Made by a program: the position numbers and the translations under genes. A stretch of DNA of 64,000 nucleotides from Plasmodiophora brassicae (taxonomy: Eukaryota > Endomyxa: Phytomyxea > Phytomyxea > Plasmodiophorida): the NCBI GenBank assembly GCA_036867785.1, contig CP145414.1:992001-1056000 (forward strand). The letters are read 5' to 3'. The notes under the pieces are model-generated. The model had not been told where the DNA came from, did not search any database, and saw nothing but the letters and a program-made list of their open reading frames with translations. Within the stretch, counting starts at the first letter, position 1, and each line of letters starts with the position of its first letter. This document shows, piece by piece, positions 23,101 through 35,097 of the stretch.

Positions 23101-26100
23101 GCGAACTCGGCGAAGCCCGCGCGCGTGTCTCTATCCTCCAGTATTGCATCAATGCGTCGCAGGGCATGTACGCTGCTGGAACCAGTGCATGCATCAATGA
23201 TCTCGTGTCCGAATTCGCTCGTCTGAAGCATTGCTCCCTGAGCCGCTGGATAGCAGGCCGGCAGATGTCATCGCAAATGCAGGACGTGATTATGGCGGAC
23301 ACGGCAGAGGGCTGTGAAGGCATATTGGACTCTCCGGTTCGCCCCCAGAACTTACTGTCGATGCCTTTGCCCGATGGGCTCGGCTGTATCGTCCTGGGGT
23401 CAAAGCCTCCACCGGGCTTCTGCGACGCCGATATGGACGATCTCAAGATGTTCATCAAAAGCATCAGCCCCATTGCCGCATTGCTATCCAAGAAAGAGTC
23501 CACGATGGATAACTTGCAGAACATTCAGCTGTCCCGTGATACCATGTCGTCGGAGCTGGAGGCAGCGCGCTGCGACCTTGACCTCACGAACGCAATTCTC
23601 GATGCAACGTGCACCAAAGTGTCGCCGCTGTACTCGCTCCATCTGTCGCCTTCCTGCGACATCGAATCTGTGGTTACCGACGTCATTCTGCAATTCGGCC
23701 TTGAGGCCGATTCCGTTATTGTCTCCTCGCCTTGGTCTCGATCCGCCCAAACAGTTGCACAGCTGGCCGCTAGTCTCCCAGAAAGTGCTGCAACGACGCT
23801 GACCAGCGCTCTGAACAACGGCGAAGTGGCGTGCGCACGCGCCCCACTTGACAATACGCCTGCAACGCTGGGCAGCAGGAGCCGTCGAGCAGTCTCCGTC
23901 ATGTGGATTCCGTTCGAGCTCCCACCGAGCGGGGCCATGCCTGCGTGTACCGTCGTCATCCAGCTGGTTCGTCACGGGATACAGCCCGCTGAGTTCTCTG
24001 ACAAGGAGAGGTTGGCCGCTGCCGTGTTCAGAAGCGTGGTCAAGTCAGCATTTGTCGCCGTTCAGCTGCAGGACGTCAACCGTCAGCTGACGACGACGGT
24101 TCGTGAGGTAATACGAACAGGGGGCGCTGTTCAATGTGCGGTCCTGAAGGTCGGTGCCGTTTACAGGCCCAGACACATTCGGCCGACCTGGAGGAGACGA
24201 CGTCTGCACTGTTCGACTTTGTTGACAGGGTCCTGTCTGCAACCGCAGCCGTTAGCACGCTTGAATCCAGTTTGCTTTTCGAACTGGGTCGCACGTTGTC
24301 GCGCCTGCTCGGGTGCGAAGCATGCACGATCTTCTTGTGCGAATTCGACGGTCAGAACAGGCGGCCAATCCACTTAACGTATACAGGTTGCGGTTCTGGT
24401 TGTGCACGAAGGCGGGCAGGTTGTCTGACAACGTTGCAGTTACTGGTGCTGATCGTGTCAAGCGTGATATTCCGTCCGAGTCGTCCATAATCGGATGGGT
24501 GATTCTCACTGGCAATCCCTACTTTGCTGTCGACACTGCGACGGATCCGCGTTTCAACCCTTCCTATGACGCCTCCCAGACAACCAACGGTCCGGCCTCG
24601 AGTATCATGTGTGTCCCACTTCGGTTCAACCAGACGGTTGTTGGCGTCGTGCAAGCGCTGCGCTCGTGTCAAGCTCCCTTCTCTGGCTCGTCCGTTCAGC
24701 AATGCACGCGACTCTGCGACCTCCTTACGGCGGTCTGCAAGCATGGTGGTACGCCAGGTCCAACGCCGGTGCCTACGACGAGACAGGACGCAGCTGGTGG
24801 GTATACTTCCCTGCGACTCATACCTCGTATTGATGGCGTTCGGTGCCCAGGACCTATAGACGTATCCGATGCTGTTAACGGCTTCAAGGAGTTGCAAGGG
24901 TTGCTTCTCAACACAGGGAACTGGCGGCTGGATCGCTCCGATCGCTACGTCCAGATGGCCAGCGACATGTTTGTCTGCCTGCACAAACTGGTTCAGTTCG
25001 AGGGGTGCGGCCTGTTCGTCCTCGATGGAGATGCGATGCGATACCGACTGATCCACACTGACATGGAGCTGGCCCCCGAACGGCACATTGACGAGATTCA
25101 GGTACCGCGTCGGCTGTCCTCTGCCACTCGAATTTAACGATCGGGTTCTGATGACAAACAGTTTGGGTCTCGCCAAGGTCTGCTTGGCAGCGTGACGTCC
25201 TCTGCCCGGGTCCTTCGCATCACGTCTGCGAAATCCGACCCACGGTTTCAGTCGTTCCCAGATCAGTGGATGCGATCGGATCTGTCAACGTCGCTGATGC
25301 TCCCTTTGATCGATGCGTCGTCATCGGTGGTATCAGGCGTGCTTCAGCTGTGCAACTACAGCTCCGCCTTGATGAACGCATCGTGGCGCGACAATGAGGT
25401 CGACATTGCCCAAGCTGTCGCCTCGTTAGCCTCCATGGTTGCGCAGGTAAATGGGCCGTATGAACGCCCGAGCCAGTTTCCGATTCTCAGTGTGCGTTAG
25501 TTCGGCCGACTGAACGCGATGATCAACGATAACCTTTCCCGCTCGAATGAGCGACTGGAAGCAGCCAGGGAGGCGCTTCAAATGAGCGCGACAGAAGTGA
25601 AAAGAGTCCAGGGTGTCGTAGAGACATCACAGCACGTTGATGACTTCCACGGCGCCGTTGTCGGCGTGTCCACGTTGACGCCTCTGTAAGGTCCCGCCGA
25701 CCCGCTTTTAAAATTCGTTTGCTGAGTTCTGGTGCAGGTTCCAGGCCGTTCAACACTACGTTCGAAAGGTGTTCAGCGCCCATCGATCGCACCTATTCCT
25801 ACTGGATTCCGAGCGAGGCGACCTGTTCACGAGCATTGTCGAGGAGCATGGAAGTATGAGCGTCCGCGCCTTGTGCCACTGTGATGTCGACTGAACTCGC
25901 GCCCCGTAGTCGGATCGCAGTACACGCGTCTGCCGATGGACAAGAGCGTTGCTGGATCGGTTTGTTCTCGGTCTCGGCCACTACTGATAAGCCAGCCTTG
26001 GGTCACCGATAGCAACCTCGTTCGGGACTCTGAATTCCAAGGCGTTCGTGTTGGCCTGTCCAACCTTCCGTGGTACACGATCCAAGACTGGCAATCGATA

Positions 26101-26974
26101 ATGGCAGCGCCCGTGTTTGATCACAGCCAGCACGTCGTTGGCGTTGTTGAGGTCGTTCCTCTATCGGACCGTATAGGTTGCCTGCTGACACGCTCGCCAG
26201 GTTTGTAAACGGGACGCATTGCCAGACGCGAAGCTGACGAACGACGACGTCGGACGTCTGGAGCTGATCTGTAGCCGCATATCAAGCGTTCTGTATAACT
26301 GCAGGCAAACGCATCGCCTGAAGGGCAAGTTGGCATCTGTCCTTGATCAGCTGAGAAGCGAGATGGAACGACATCAGCGAGGCAGGCGACGGGACGGCTT
26401 CGAATTCGACGACGACGCACCCCTGTCAGGCTAAGAAGCCCGGGTGAGCACGCTGGTTGCTAACTGGCGACCTTGTTGTAGGCCTGCTGGCGGTCTAGAC
26501 GGTGACCAGCGTCTGCGATCGAACAAAAGGGGCGCTCCCAGCCAGCGTGCTGAGATGCTGGACCTGGCACACCTGGCCGAATTGACCCAGCAATTGAAGG
26601 CCGCCGTGTCTGAACGGGACCAACTTAAATTCGAGGCAACGAAGCTGTATTCGGCGCTGGACGACAGGGACCGGCAAGTTCAGGAATGTCAGCAGCGGAT
26701 TGCGACCCTCGAGAAGGACGTGCGGTTCGCCCAGCACTCGTTCCGGACCATGATCCTCGAGTCGCTGAACGACGACAACGGCGGCGAGGAGCACGCCCAC
26801 GAATTGCAAACCCTACAGCGGGAACTCGAGCAGGCCCGCGGCGACAACATCCAACTCGCCGAGGCCATGCAGAACCTCATCAACGAATACGCGGCCCATG
26901 GGTCCGCTACGATTGAAAACGCGATCGCTCAAGCCAGACGCCTTATCGCCGACCACATGGGACACCCATCCTAA
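17153..26974 (+). CDS. Giant multi-GAF, coiled-coil protein
   Basis: One gene of about 9.8 kb with some 20-25 short introns, encoding roughly 2,800 aa. Junctions I checked keep the frame, for example 19053/19110 (gtaagt...ttag), the intron before 20741 (gtgaca...acag) and the last one near 26429-26485 (gtcagg...gtag). It opens with a long coiled coil (residues about 70-180, many LxxELA repeats). GAF-like modules follow near 17.7-18.05, 18.2-18.65, 18.76-19.23, 20.5-20.9, 21.2-21.85, 22.1-22.56, 22.7-23.05, 23.1-23.5, 23.6-24.07, 24.2-24.75, 24.85-25.45 and 25.7-26.3 kb. A Ser/Pro-rich insertion lies at 19.24-20.5 kb, coiled coils separate several modules, and a C-terminal coiled coil covers 26.55-26.97 kb. 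The second module is the most canonical (SAILCVPV, AVIQFVNK, FTPADHELAL). No catalytic domain follows, so it is probably a small-molecule sensing scaffold. Confidence 0.8.
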
Positions 26975-27088
26975 CCTCGTTGTATTACTAGAACATACAA
27001 GTATTTAATCTGGCGTTGATGCGACTTCCTGCTGTACCGGCCGACGTTGCGTCGTCGTCGCTCAAATTAGCTTTCGTTGGGGGTTGCA

Positions 27089-27711
27089 ATGGCGTCAAGC
27101 AACCCGCCAAAGGCGGCGATCCTGTTCGTGTGCTTGGGAAACATCTGTCGAAGCCCACTGGCGCACGGGATCGCCGAGGAAACGGTCAGGAGACGCGCGG
27201 TATCCGATCGCGTCCGCATCGATAGCTGTGGGACATCGGTAGAGTGACGGATCGATCGGGTCCCACAGCCCTGCATGCACTCATCGGAGGCGTCGCAGGC
27301 CTATCACGTTGGGGAGAGCCCTGACGCTCGATCTATAGCAACAGCACGATCCCATGGCATTGTCATTTCGCAGCAGACGTGTCGCCAGCTGTGCAGCCAC
27401 GACTTTTACGAATTCACACACATTGTCGCCATGGACCGCGACAACCTTTCTGATATCAAACGGCGCTGCCCGACGAATTCGTCGCGCCGCATTGCCAACC
27501 TGCACCTGTTCTCTGAGTTCATCCCTAAACACAGTTACACGACAGCAGATGTCCCGGACCCGTACTACGTACGTCAGGTGGTTGGGCATTGCCGAGTCGA
27601 TGTTGCTGAATTTGGCTGTAGGGTGGAGATTCCGGGTTCGAGAATGTGTTCACGATGCTCTCCGACGGAATGGACCCGCTGATAGATTACGTAGCCAGTG
27701 AGGCCAACTGA
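27089..27711 (+). CDS. Low-molecular-weight protein tyrosine phosphatase
   Basis: Three exons with introns at 27239-27298 and 27569-27621. The P-loop is intact (ILFVCLGNICRSPLA: C-x5-R-S with the family N), followed by IDSCGTS, then AYHVGESPDARS in exon 2, IVAMDRDNLSDI, and the catalytic acid loop PDPYY just before intron 2. Exon 3 completes it with GGDSGFENVFTMLSDGMDPL. The length of about 169 aa is typical. It dephosphorylates phosphotyrosine or small aryl phosphates in the cytosol. It converges with WDR74, whose stop is only 12 bp away. Confidence 0.92.
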
Positions 27712-27722
27712 TATGTGCAACA

Positions 27723-28778
27723 TTAAACGGCTTCCGATTGTTTATCGGCCTTGTGTTTCTTCGACGGTGGGCGGGCAGCGTCTTCAATGTTCTCCTCGCC
27801 ACTGCTGTCATCATCATCGTCATCGGCGCTCTCCATTTGCCTCCACATCTCGTCAACATCATCCTCTTCTTCTTTTTCCTGTGCAGCCTCAGACGACGCA
27901 GCACCTTTGACGAACGCGACGCCTTCCAGTCGCTGTTTCAGGTAGACCCGCTTGACCTCCTTCCTGGTCTTGATGTCATGGACGTGCAGCGTTCGGTCCA
28001 AGCCGACCGAAGCGATAAACTCATCGCAAACGTCAATGGCTCGGATCCCACCGCTGTTGCCCACGAATCTCCCGCACTGCTGCAGGTCCTTTCGACGGTC
28101 CAGCTGGAGAAGGATGCCAGCACCATCGCCAGCAAACACGAAGTTGCCATCGGTGCTGCTGGCAACCACAGTGACAGCGTTCTCACCAATTTCGCGGTCG
28201 CCGACGGGACGACGCCCACGCCGGGTATCATACAGGCGCACCTGGTGATGCGCCGTTCCCGTTGCGATGATATCAGCGTTCCCGCCGACGAAAGTGACAG
28301 CCTTGATCCATACGGGGACGCGAAGAGACAGCTTCGTGTTGGGGACATTACGGGCGCGGAAGACAGAAGCCTGCGTTTCGGCGTCCAACACCGACAAATC
28401 CTGTTCTCGTCCACCGCAGGCGATATGTACGCCGCAGGACGCTAGTGCTTGCGTGTTATTGCCCAACCGAAACTCGGCAACCGCCACGTCTGGGGATTGC
28501 AGGTCGAACACGGCGGCGCAGCCGGAAGCGTCACAGGCAACAATGCGACGATTTGGAAGTCCAGCAACCCCAGTCAGATCCCGGGCGCCTGCGAAATGAT
28601 AGTCCCCCAGGATATCTCCACTTTCGATAGCACGCGATACGACATGCCCATTCTTCAGCGCAGCCACAATCTCAGCGTCGTCTAGGACGAACAGCCTGTT
28701 GATGCCCAGGCCGGGAGACTGGACGCCGAACGTTGCCTTCAACGTGCCGGATCCACCATCGACAACTGTAAACAGCAA
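27723..28778 (-). CDS. NSA1: WDR74/NSA1-like ribosome biogenesis WD-repeat protein
   Basis: Intronless, 351 aa. WD-type blades run through most of it (LFVLDDAEIVAALKNGHVV, VRLYDTRRGRRPVGDREIGE, VRAIDVCDEF-like and RTLHVHDIKTRKEVKRVYLKQ). The segment AHHQVRLYDTRRGRRPV and the stretch from the last blade to the acidic, Lys-rich tail (PPSKKHKADKQ) match the WDR74/Nsa1 group, which works in early nucleolar 60S assembly. The C-terminal D/E-rich stretch followed by a basic nuclear-signal-like end is also typical. Confidence 0.8.
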   Translation of the reverse strand: MLFTVVDGGSGTLKATFGVQSPGLGINRLFVLDDAEIVAALKNGHVVSRAIESGDILGDYHFAGARDLTGVAGLPNRRIVACDASGCAAVFDLQSPDVAVAEFRLGNNTQALASCGVHIACGGREQDLSVLDAETQASVFRARNVPNTKLSLRVPVWIKAVTFVGGNADIIATGTAHHQVRLYDTRRGRRPVGDREIGENAVTVVASSTDGNFVFAGDGAGILLQLDRRKDLQQCGRFVGNSGGIRAIDVCDEFIASVGLDRTLHVHDIKTRKEVKRVYLKQRLEGVAFVKGAASSEAAQEKEEEDDVDEMWRQMESADDDDDDSSGEENIEDAARPPSKKHKADKQSEAV

Positions 28779-29298
28779 TGCAGCATTGGTAAATTATTAT
28801 CGAACGCAAGCAGTGATGGTCATGGTCGTACCCTTGACAAGGCCGGTTGCATCACCACAGGCAACGCCGTTCATCTCCAGCTGTCCGGGTTGCTGCTGCG
28901 GACGGACTCCGCCACGGACTCCGCGGGCCTCGCTGGCGGTTGTCGGCTTGTCCGTCGTCGGATGGACACGTTGGCCATCGGCTCTCGACGCGCGTTCCGT
29001 GTCCTCCCTTTCGCCCGATCAACGGCGAGTCTTCTTCTTCCTCTGACCAGGGGCTAAGAATGCCCTGGCCCTATTTCGATGCCCATTGGTTTACGCCATA
29101 AATTACGTGTACTATGGTAAATCTACTTTTGCTTTACGTTTACCTGTAACGTACAGTAAAGGGGCAACGTAAGACGTGGACGCCCCTTACGTTAACGTTT
29201 GTACTTTACGGCGGGATTGGCGGTTGCGGACGACGTCGTGCCATTGGGGGAAGCGGTACGGCGGGGTTGCGGACGACGTCCTGCCATTACGGGAGCGA
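28779..29298. promoter_or_regulatory. Divergent intergenic region with TTACG motif cluster and a 24-bp direct repeat
   Basis: Between the divergent WDR74 and bL34m genes. From 29100 to 29215 an AT-richer stretch carries many copies of TTACG/CGTAA in both orientations (tttacgtttac, aacgtaagacg, cttacgttaac, ctttacggcgg). A 24-bp unit (ggttgcggacgacgt...ccatt) occurs at 29222-29245 and again at 29265-29288 with one mismatch, just upstream of the bL34m start. These are likely promoter elements, but no factor can be named. Confidence 0.4.
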
Positions 29299-29601
29299 AT
29301 GGCGAGCATCGGCGCGCAGGTTCCGTGGGGGTCGCTGCTGTCAGGCCTGGCGAGCCGTCTGGCGGGGTCCATGGCGACGATCGGCGAGTCGGTCGCGATC
29401 TGGGCCATCAAGCGCACGTACCAGCCGAGTACGCTGAAGCGGTACGGGGTCACTCGACGACCGCACCCGGCGCGTCGTGTTTCTGATGGGTGGCTGATGG
29501 ACAGGAAGAGGCAGTGCGGGTTCCTGAGCCGCATGGCGGATCGGCATGGGCGTAAAGTTCTTGCTCGTCGACGCGCCAAAGGACGATGGGTACTGTGCTG
29601 A
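29299..29601 (+). CDS. MRPL34: Mitochondrial ribosomal protein bL34m
   Basis: The diagnostic bacterial L34 sequence appears across two exons: [11 protein letters not shown] in exon 1 and [17 protein letters not shown] followed by [14 protein letters not shown] in exon 2. The intron at 29442-29504 is 63 nt with no stop in frame, so an unspliced reading would look continuous but would insert 21 foreign residues in the middle of the domain. The N-terminal 36 residues ([20 protein letters not shown]...) look like a mitochondrial targeting sequence. An in-frame upstream extension exists but is not needed. Confidence 0.9.
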   Translation: MASIGAQVPWGSLLSGLASRLAGSMATIGESVAIWAIKRTYQPSTLKRYGVTRRPHPARRVSDGWLMDRKRQCGFLSRMADRHGRKVLARRRAKGRWVLC

Positions 29602-29718
29602 CGGAACAAAGCCGAATACAGGGCGGGGACCTTCTCTCTGTGTCTCACAGCGGTTTCGGTCGTGGTCTGCGGATCTAATGTATGCATTCGATTCACTGGA
29701 AATAGGCGCGGCACACGA

Positions 29719-32700
29719 TCAGATCGACATCCACTGGTTGTCGGGCGCCTGGGCGATCTTCATCTGGGCGTCCAGGATCGCTCGCGCGTACGTCTTGCTG
29801 TCACGTCGGGCGACGCCCGTGAACTTCATGCGATCGTCAGACAGGACGAAGAACAGGCGCTTGCGCCCGTGACGAAGACGCCACAGCGGGTGGCCGGCCT
29901 CTTGACCCGACGCGATCAGCTTGGCGCGATAGATGAACGGCCCCCGGGCGCTCAGCAGGGCAGGGCGCTCTTGCACGAACGCACGAATCTCAGCGATGTC
30001 CTCCGGGTCCATCGTCTTGTGCACGAACGCGTTCAACGTGAACCCACTTGCGATGTCTTCTTCATCCGTCGATATGCCACTACGAGGAGTTGCCGCGCCT
30101 CTGGTTCTCGACAGCGAAACGGAACTCCCCCGACGCCTCGATGGCGGTATCGTCGGTTCTGAAATGATCACGGCAGGTGCAGTCTGCCTTCGGCGCTCAA
30201 CGCGCGCCTTACGCGGCGCGGCCGGTACCTCGCTGCTAGGTGACCTGGAAATGACGATGGTCGGTTGCTGTTCGAGCTCGGGTGTCATCTGGTGTGAAAC
30301 CGTCGGCACGGATTCGGGGGCGAGCGTCACGGGCGACTCCGTCTGAGGTGGTGATTCAGGGAACCATCGTTGACGAAGCAGTTCGCATTGGTGCCAGAAC
30401 AGGGAGTCCTGGACAAACAACGACCTGTAGACGTCAAGGACCTCCGTTGAGCGGAGCCGGTCGTGCCGCTTCCCATTGAGGTAGGTCACGACCAAGCCAG
30501 CGAAGAACACGGTCTCCTCGGAGGCGTTCGTCTGCCTGAACATCTCGACCGCCAGCGGTGAGGCCCCGCGCGTGACAACGACGAGGTCATGGACGTCCTC
30601 CTGGGACAGTCGTGATTCCATCCCGGCCATCAGGTAGTTGTCCACTGAGAACAGCAGGTCAGTCGTGACGATCTGACCGGTAATCTCGCCCTTCATGTAC
30701 AGGAGCAACCGGTGGACAAGCTTGAACGACGACGGGAACCCGTCCTGCAGGTCGGGCATCGTGATGTCGGGCGCGCTGCTGGGGCCAGTTGCCTTTCGCG
30801 AGCACAGGTTGTTGAGATCGGATGCGACCCCGATTGTGATGCGGCACGCGAACGCCACGAGAAGTCGCACGCGCATGTCGTCCGAGCGACGTCCCACGAG
30901 CGAGTACAAGGCGTCCAGATGCTTCTTGGCGGGGCGAGGCGGCCCCCGGCGCGATATTCGGGACTCTGTCCACCAGCCCGGGCGCAGGTCCAACATCTGG
31001 ACCAGTCTGCGAACAATGGCGACTGCTGTGCCGACATGGGGCGGCACGTACTTGTTCACCATCGGCGCGTACCTCTCGAACGGGTTGTCCTCGTCGATGG
31101 ACGTGCAGCCGATCATGGCGAGAGCAAGCAGGTCATCGGCGCTCGCTGATGCTGGGGCGTTGGATGCGAACCCGACCGAGATGTGGCCGGCCAAGGTATC
31201 CAAGTGCAGCGCCAGCTTCGTTGGAGACGCGTCGTCGTCGTCGTAGGGGAGCTCGATGTTCTCGTTCAGCGCGCTTGCGAGGGTGGAGAACGGGGATTCA
31301 GAGTAGCCGGGGCGCTCGACGACGCCGTCGAGCGAACGCACGCCGGCGACGACCTGTTGAAGTAGCGAGTCGTCGTCGCGGAACGCGTTGTCCAGGATTC
31401 CGGTCACCTTCGTCGGCATGTTGTCGTTGTCGATGAACAGGTGGGGCTGTACGAAGGTTCAGGTGACGGAAAGCACAGACGGACGACGACACACACGGAC
31501 GCACGTTTGTGGCGAGGAAGGCGACGAGAATTGCAGGCGTTGCCGGGTGGCAAGCGTTGGCAAGCGCGCTCTTGGCAATGTTGGACAGGGTCGCCGCGGC
31601 ATACACGTTGACCATTCTCGGGTCAGACGCAATGGTCCTATCGGTTGCATCGATCGCTGCGGATACGAACTGGCCAAATAGCAGGAACGTGTCGAGGTCG
31701 GGGAAGATCGTTGCCGGCGTGGATTGTGCCACGCCCGGCCTAGCCAGCAGCGTCCGAGCTCGGCCCAAGTCGCGGTCGACGAGTGCAATGCCGAGCCGGA
31801 TGCGGTCCAGCTGGACCGATGGCGGGCCACTGAGGTCAACACAGGCCACCAACTTGTAGTCTTGAACGAAGCCAACCATGTCTAACAGGTCGACTGACCC
31901 ATCGTAGCGCACAGCAATGATAACAGAGTCGGCCAGCGTGCAGTACAGGTGTTTCACGACGCCGATAGCAGAAATGTCGCGCATCATCACTCGGTACTGC
32001 TTCCAGTGCGATAGGGCCTCCGACACCCTACCATTGCAATGAGCACGGGGGGCCTACCGCTGGACCAACGGGACCGACATACCAGCGTCCGCCGAACCGA
32101 TCTTCGAGCAGTGCAGATAGTCCCAGAACGAGGTGGCCCTTCGCGGCAGACATCCGGGACGGTGTCTGGGATAGGCGTTCCCCGATGCTAACAATGACAC
32201 GGTGTGTCTCCGTCACGTTGGGCAGGCCGACTCGTCGCCACTGTAGCAGGTCGGCGATGGCGCGAAGGTACATCCAGGGCACCGTCTCAGCCGCATCGCC
32301 GCACACGTTGGAGATCTCATCGACGGCGACAATCTCACCGGGCACCAGAGCGAATTCGAACTTGCCGAACCAGGCCTCCAGTTGCGGCATGTACGCGACA
32401 CAGGTCGACGACGTCTTCTTGCGATTGAACGTGGCACGAATCGCGGCACGGCATGCCGCGTCAGCATCGCCAGGGTACCCGGATGCTCGCACGACTGCCT
32501 GAACGTCATGTGGCGAAACTCGCCTGCCGCGTTTCGCCATTTCCATCTCCAGGATACGCTCGTGCGAACAAAGGAGAATCGCGTGTGTGGCCATGGTGAG
32601 CGTCTTTGTGCGATGGTTGACCGTCGGGCAGGAAAACTGGGCGCGTAACCGGGACAGCACGGCGGGCAGACCGTCCTGCTGGTACTGCTGCGATGCCTCG

Positions 32701-32792
32701 AGCAACTGCTTGACAAGCGGCGGCACCGCTGCGCATTGCATGACGAGCATGCAGATCATAACGACGGTGACGCGCATGTCCCGGTGCTTCAT
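29719..32792 (-). CDS. Unrecognised 986-aa secreted family protein, copy A
   Basis: Three exons (32792-32083, 32027-31505, 31446-29719) with GT-AG introns of 55 and 58 nt give exactly 986 codons plus stop. It starts MKHRDMRVTVVMICMLVMQC, a signal peptide. The body is mostly alpha-helical in character with an early Cys pattern and the motif ASGYPGDADAACRAAIRATF. The middle carries acidic strings (PYDDDD) and DLRPGWWTESRIS. The last 110 residues are best conserved with copy B (PLWRLRHGRKRLFFV, MKFTGV, RDSKTYAR), preceded by a variable Ser/Pro/Arg-rich linker. No known domain was recognised. Intron positions and phases are identical in copy B at 38484-41571, so the two arose by duplication of a whole gene. 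Function unknown. Confidence 0.75.
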
Positions 32793-33515
32793 CAGACGGC
32801 TGTCCTGCCCCCCGCACGACGAGCGAACCGAATCCCGACGATGACTTGCGACCTGCAAAGCAACCGGGCTGCTGAAAATAGCAGTTGCCGTTCCGAACGA
32901 AGGGCCGCCGAGCCCAGTTCCACACCGTTGTGGGATTAAACAAAACCCGCGGCCAGTCGTCGGTGGCCATGTTGAGTAAGGCAGAAGGCGCTTTATGAGG
33001 TACTCAACAGCGCACATTCGGTCATATTCGCGCTTGACCTGGACGTCCCGCTTTCCGACAGCCAGAGCTGAATACCGGTGTACGTCCATTACAGATCACA
33101 GACCGACCCCTGGCGATGCGCAATACGAAAGGCGGCCGTCCTTATCAGTTATCCCGCGACCGCCGTGGTGGCAACTGGCAACCAAACCCCCAGGACTCGG
33201 TGCGGCCACGCCGCCGTAGAAGCTCGTAGATCGAAGATCGGGGCCTGATCAGTGATCCGCAGATCGGGTCGGCACACGAAAGCGCCCAATCCCAAAAATA
33301 CGACCTTGGTGCAGCAGCCGTGTAGAACGCGCAGGTCACAAGCAGCCGAACTGTTTCAAGCATTCCAGTCCACCGTGAACCGTACCACATGGGTTAGGGG
33401 CCTGCCGGCAGGTCAGAGCACGATTCGGCAGCACGGGACGTCGCTGAGAGATATCTGGTTGGCCGAGGAGATATCCCGTGTTTGCGAATCTTGGTGCTGC
33501 GATCGCGCTGTCAAA
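32793..33515. promoter_or_regulatory. Divergent upstream region between copy A and the LRR gene
   Basis: About 720 bp with overlapping short frames and no recognisable protein. It probably contains promoters for both divergent genes. Confidence 0.35.
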
Positions 33516-35097
33516 ATGGTTACGCAGCTGAGTGCTATGTGGGTGATCACCCTGGTTATCGCTATCGACGCCGTCCAAGGCGTTACCGACCTGTGCTCCG
33601 CACCAGCACCATGTGGCACTGCATTGTCTAGTTCCTGCTGCTCAACGGGATGCCCTACAATGTAACCGGCATGGAAGAATGCCCAAGCGCACAGGGTTAA
33701 CAATAATGCTCCGCAGGTCGTGCGCGTCAGCTGGGTTGTCAGGCGCGCTTACGACGTCCACATTTCAATCGTGGCCAAACCCCCATCAAGTCACAAAAGT
33801 CGACTTCAGCTCCAACGCGATATCATCCGTTGAAAGCCATTCACTAGACGTCTTCGCCTCTGTCGCAATTTTGTACGGTCATTGACGCCCCTGTAAACTA
33901 CAGGTGTGCTGAATGTCTTCCTCACCAGATTGCTTGACCAGAACGCCATCACGTACATCGCGGCGGACGCCTTCGAAACCTTGTCAAACCTGCAGCAAAT
34001 GTATGCCTTATAATTGATACTCATCAGGAGGAGCGTGCCAGGCTGACAGCTAACGATGCAATGGCAGCAAACTGGACGGAAACAATCTACTGGGTCAGCT
34101 GCCACAGGCATTGTTCGTTGCATTGGTTCACCTACAATCCCCAGTGTACGTCCTGATGTGTCTCGTATCCATCCCGTTGCTCAGGTTGTTTTCCCTTTGG
34201 TTTAGAAACCTCGACATGAATGCCGGGTACGGTTTGGCATGTGCACCGGTTCCGCCCAATTCCGGCTATACATCGTCGTACCCGATCTGCGTCACCCCAG
34301 GTTGGTCCTCCAACTTTCGCGAATGAATGCGTTGTTGACGCGTCACATTCTCGACAGTATCCACGGCTCCAAGAGTGCTCAGTAGACAACAAAGAACGGC
34401 AACGACCACGAAACTAACGACATCGCGACCGAACGCCTCCGAAGTCCCGCTCAGCGCACTGCAACAGGGCATCGCCTTTATCAAAGGGAATACCGTTACA
34501 ATCATCGTCTGCCTTGGCAGTATACTACTCATCACCATAACCTGCTTTGCTTGCTTTCGATGTGCAACCGCGATGGATAGGGCAGCCGCAACAACCGCCA
34601 ACAGAATGCAGATCTCGATCAACCAAGACCTTCAAACGCACCCGGCCCTCGTTAAGGGCGACGAGCATGAGCAACATGCCAGTCCCGACCAAACAGCAAC
34701 GTGCAGGTCGTCAGACGGACAACTGGCTCCATTCGCAATGCACGTCTCGGATGCTGCTGGCCCAAGTTCCTACCAGTACATGGCCCTCGTTGGCCTGCTG
34801 TCCCCACCGATATCGAACCGGCTCCCCCCGCCAAGTAACGCTCTTCCTAAGGGCGCTCCGGTAGCACAAGAAGAGACGGAACCGCATGTCGACTCGCTAG
34901 AAAATATGGCGCCCGTCGACTCCCTCGCCATTCTCCAGTCCCGTATGCACAATCAGGAGCCAGCCGACATGGAGAAATTCGCGCCCGAAACGCTGGATAC
35001 ATCGTCCGCCGTCAAGCCGGTGAAGAAGATCGTCGTCAACTTTCAGAAACCACCACACCAGCACTTGTCAGATCAAGCCACCGGGTGCGATAACTAG
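33516..35097 (+). CDS. Leucine-rich-repeat single-pass transmembrane protein
   Basis: Six exons with introns at 33631-33694, 33873-33928, 34001-34067, 34146-34205 and 34301-34357 give 425 aa in frame. A signal peptide (MVTQLSAMWVITLVIAIDAV) is followed by a short Cys-rich part, then a run of LRRs restored only after splicing: VTKVDFSSNAISSVESHSL, LLLDQNAITYIAADAFETL, LQQIKLDGNNLLGQLPQALF and a cap with LDMNAGYGLACAP. A Thr/Ser-rich stalk leads to one transmembrane helix (VTIIVCLGSILLITITCFA) and a cytoplasmic tail of about 190 residues with no kinase or other enzyme domain. It resembles LRR receptor-like proteins without a kinase, so a role in adhesion or recognition is inferred. It lies between copy A and an unknown membrane protein gene. 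Confidence 0.75.

Noticed and set aside
26435-26553. A separate gene starting after a stop at 26432-26434
   Set aside because: A donor gtcagg just before that stop and the acceptor gtag near 26482 join the last coiled-coil exon in frame to the GAF gene.
28699-29046. 115-codon plus-strand frame upstream of bL34m
   Set aside because: It starts inside the antisense of WDR74 and reads Pro/Arg-rich shadow sequence with no family signal.
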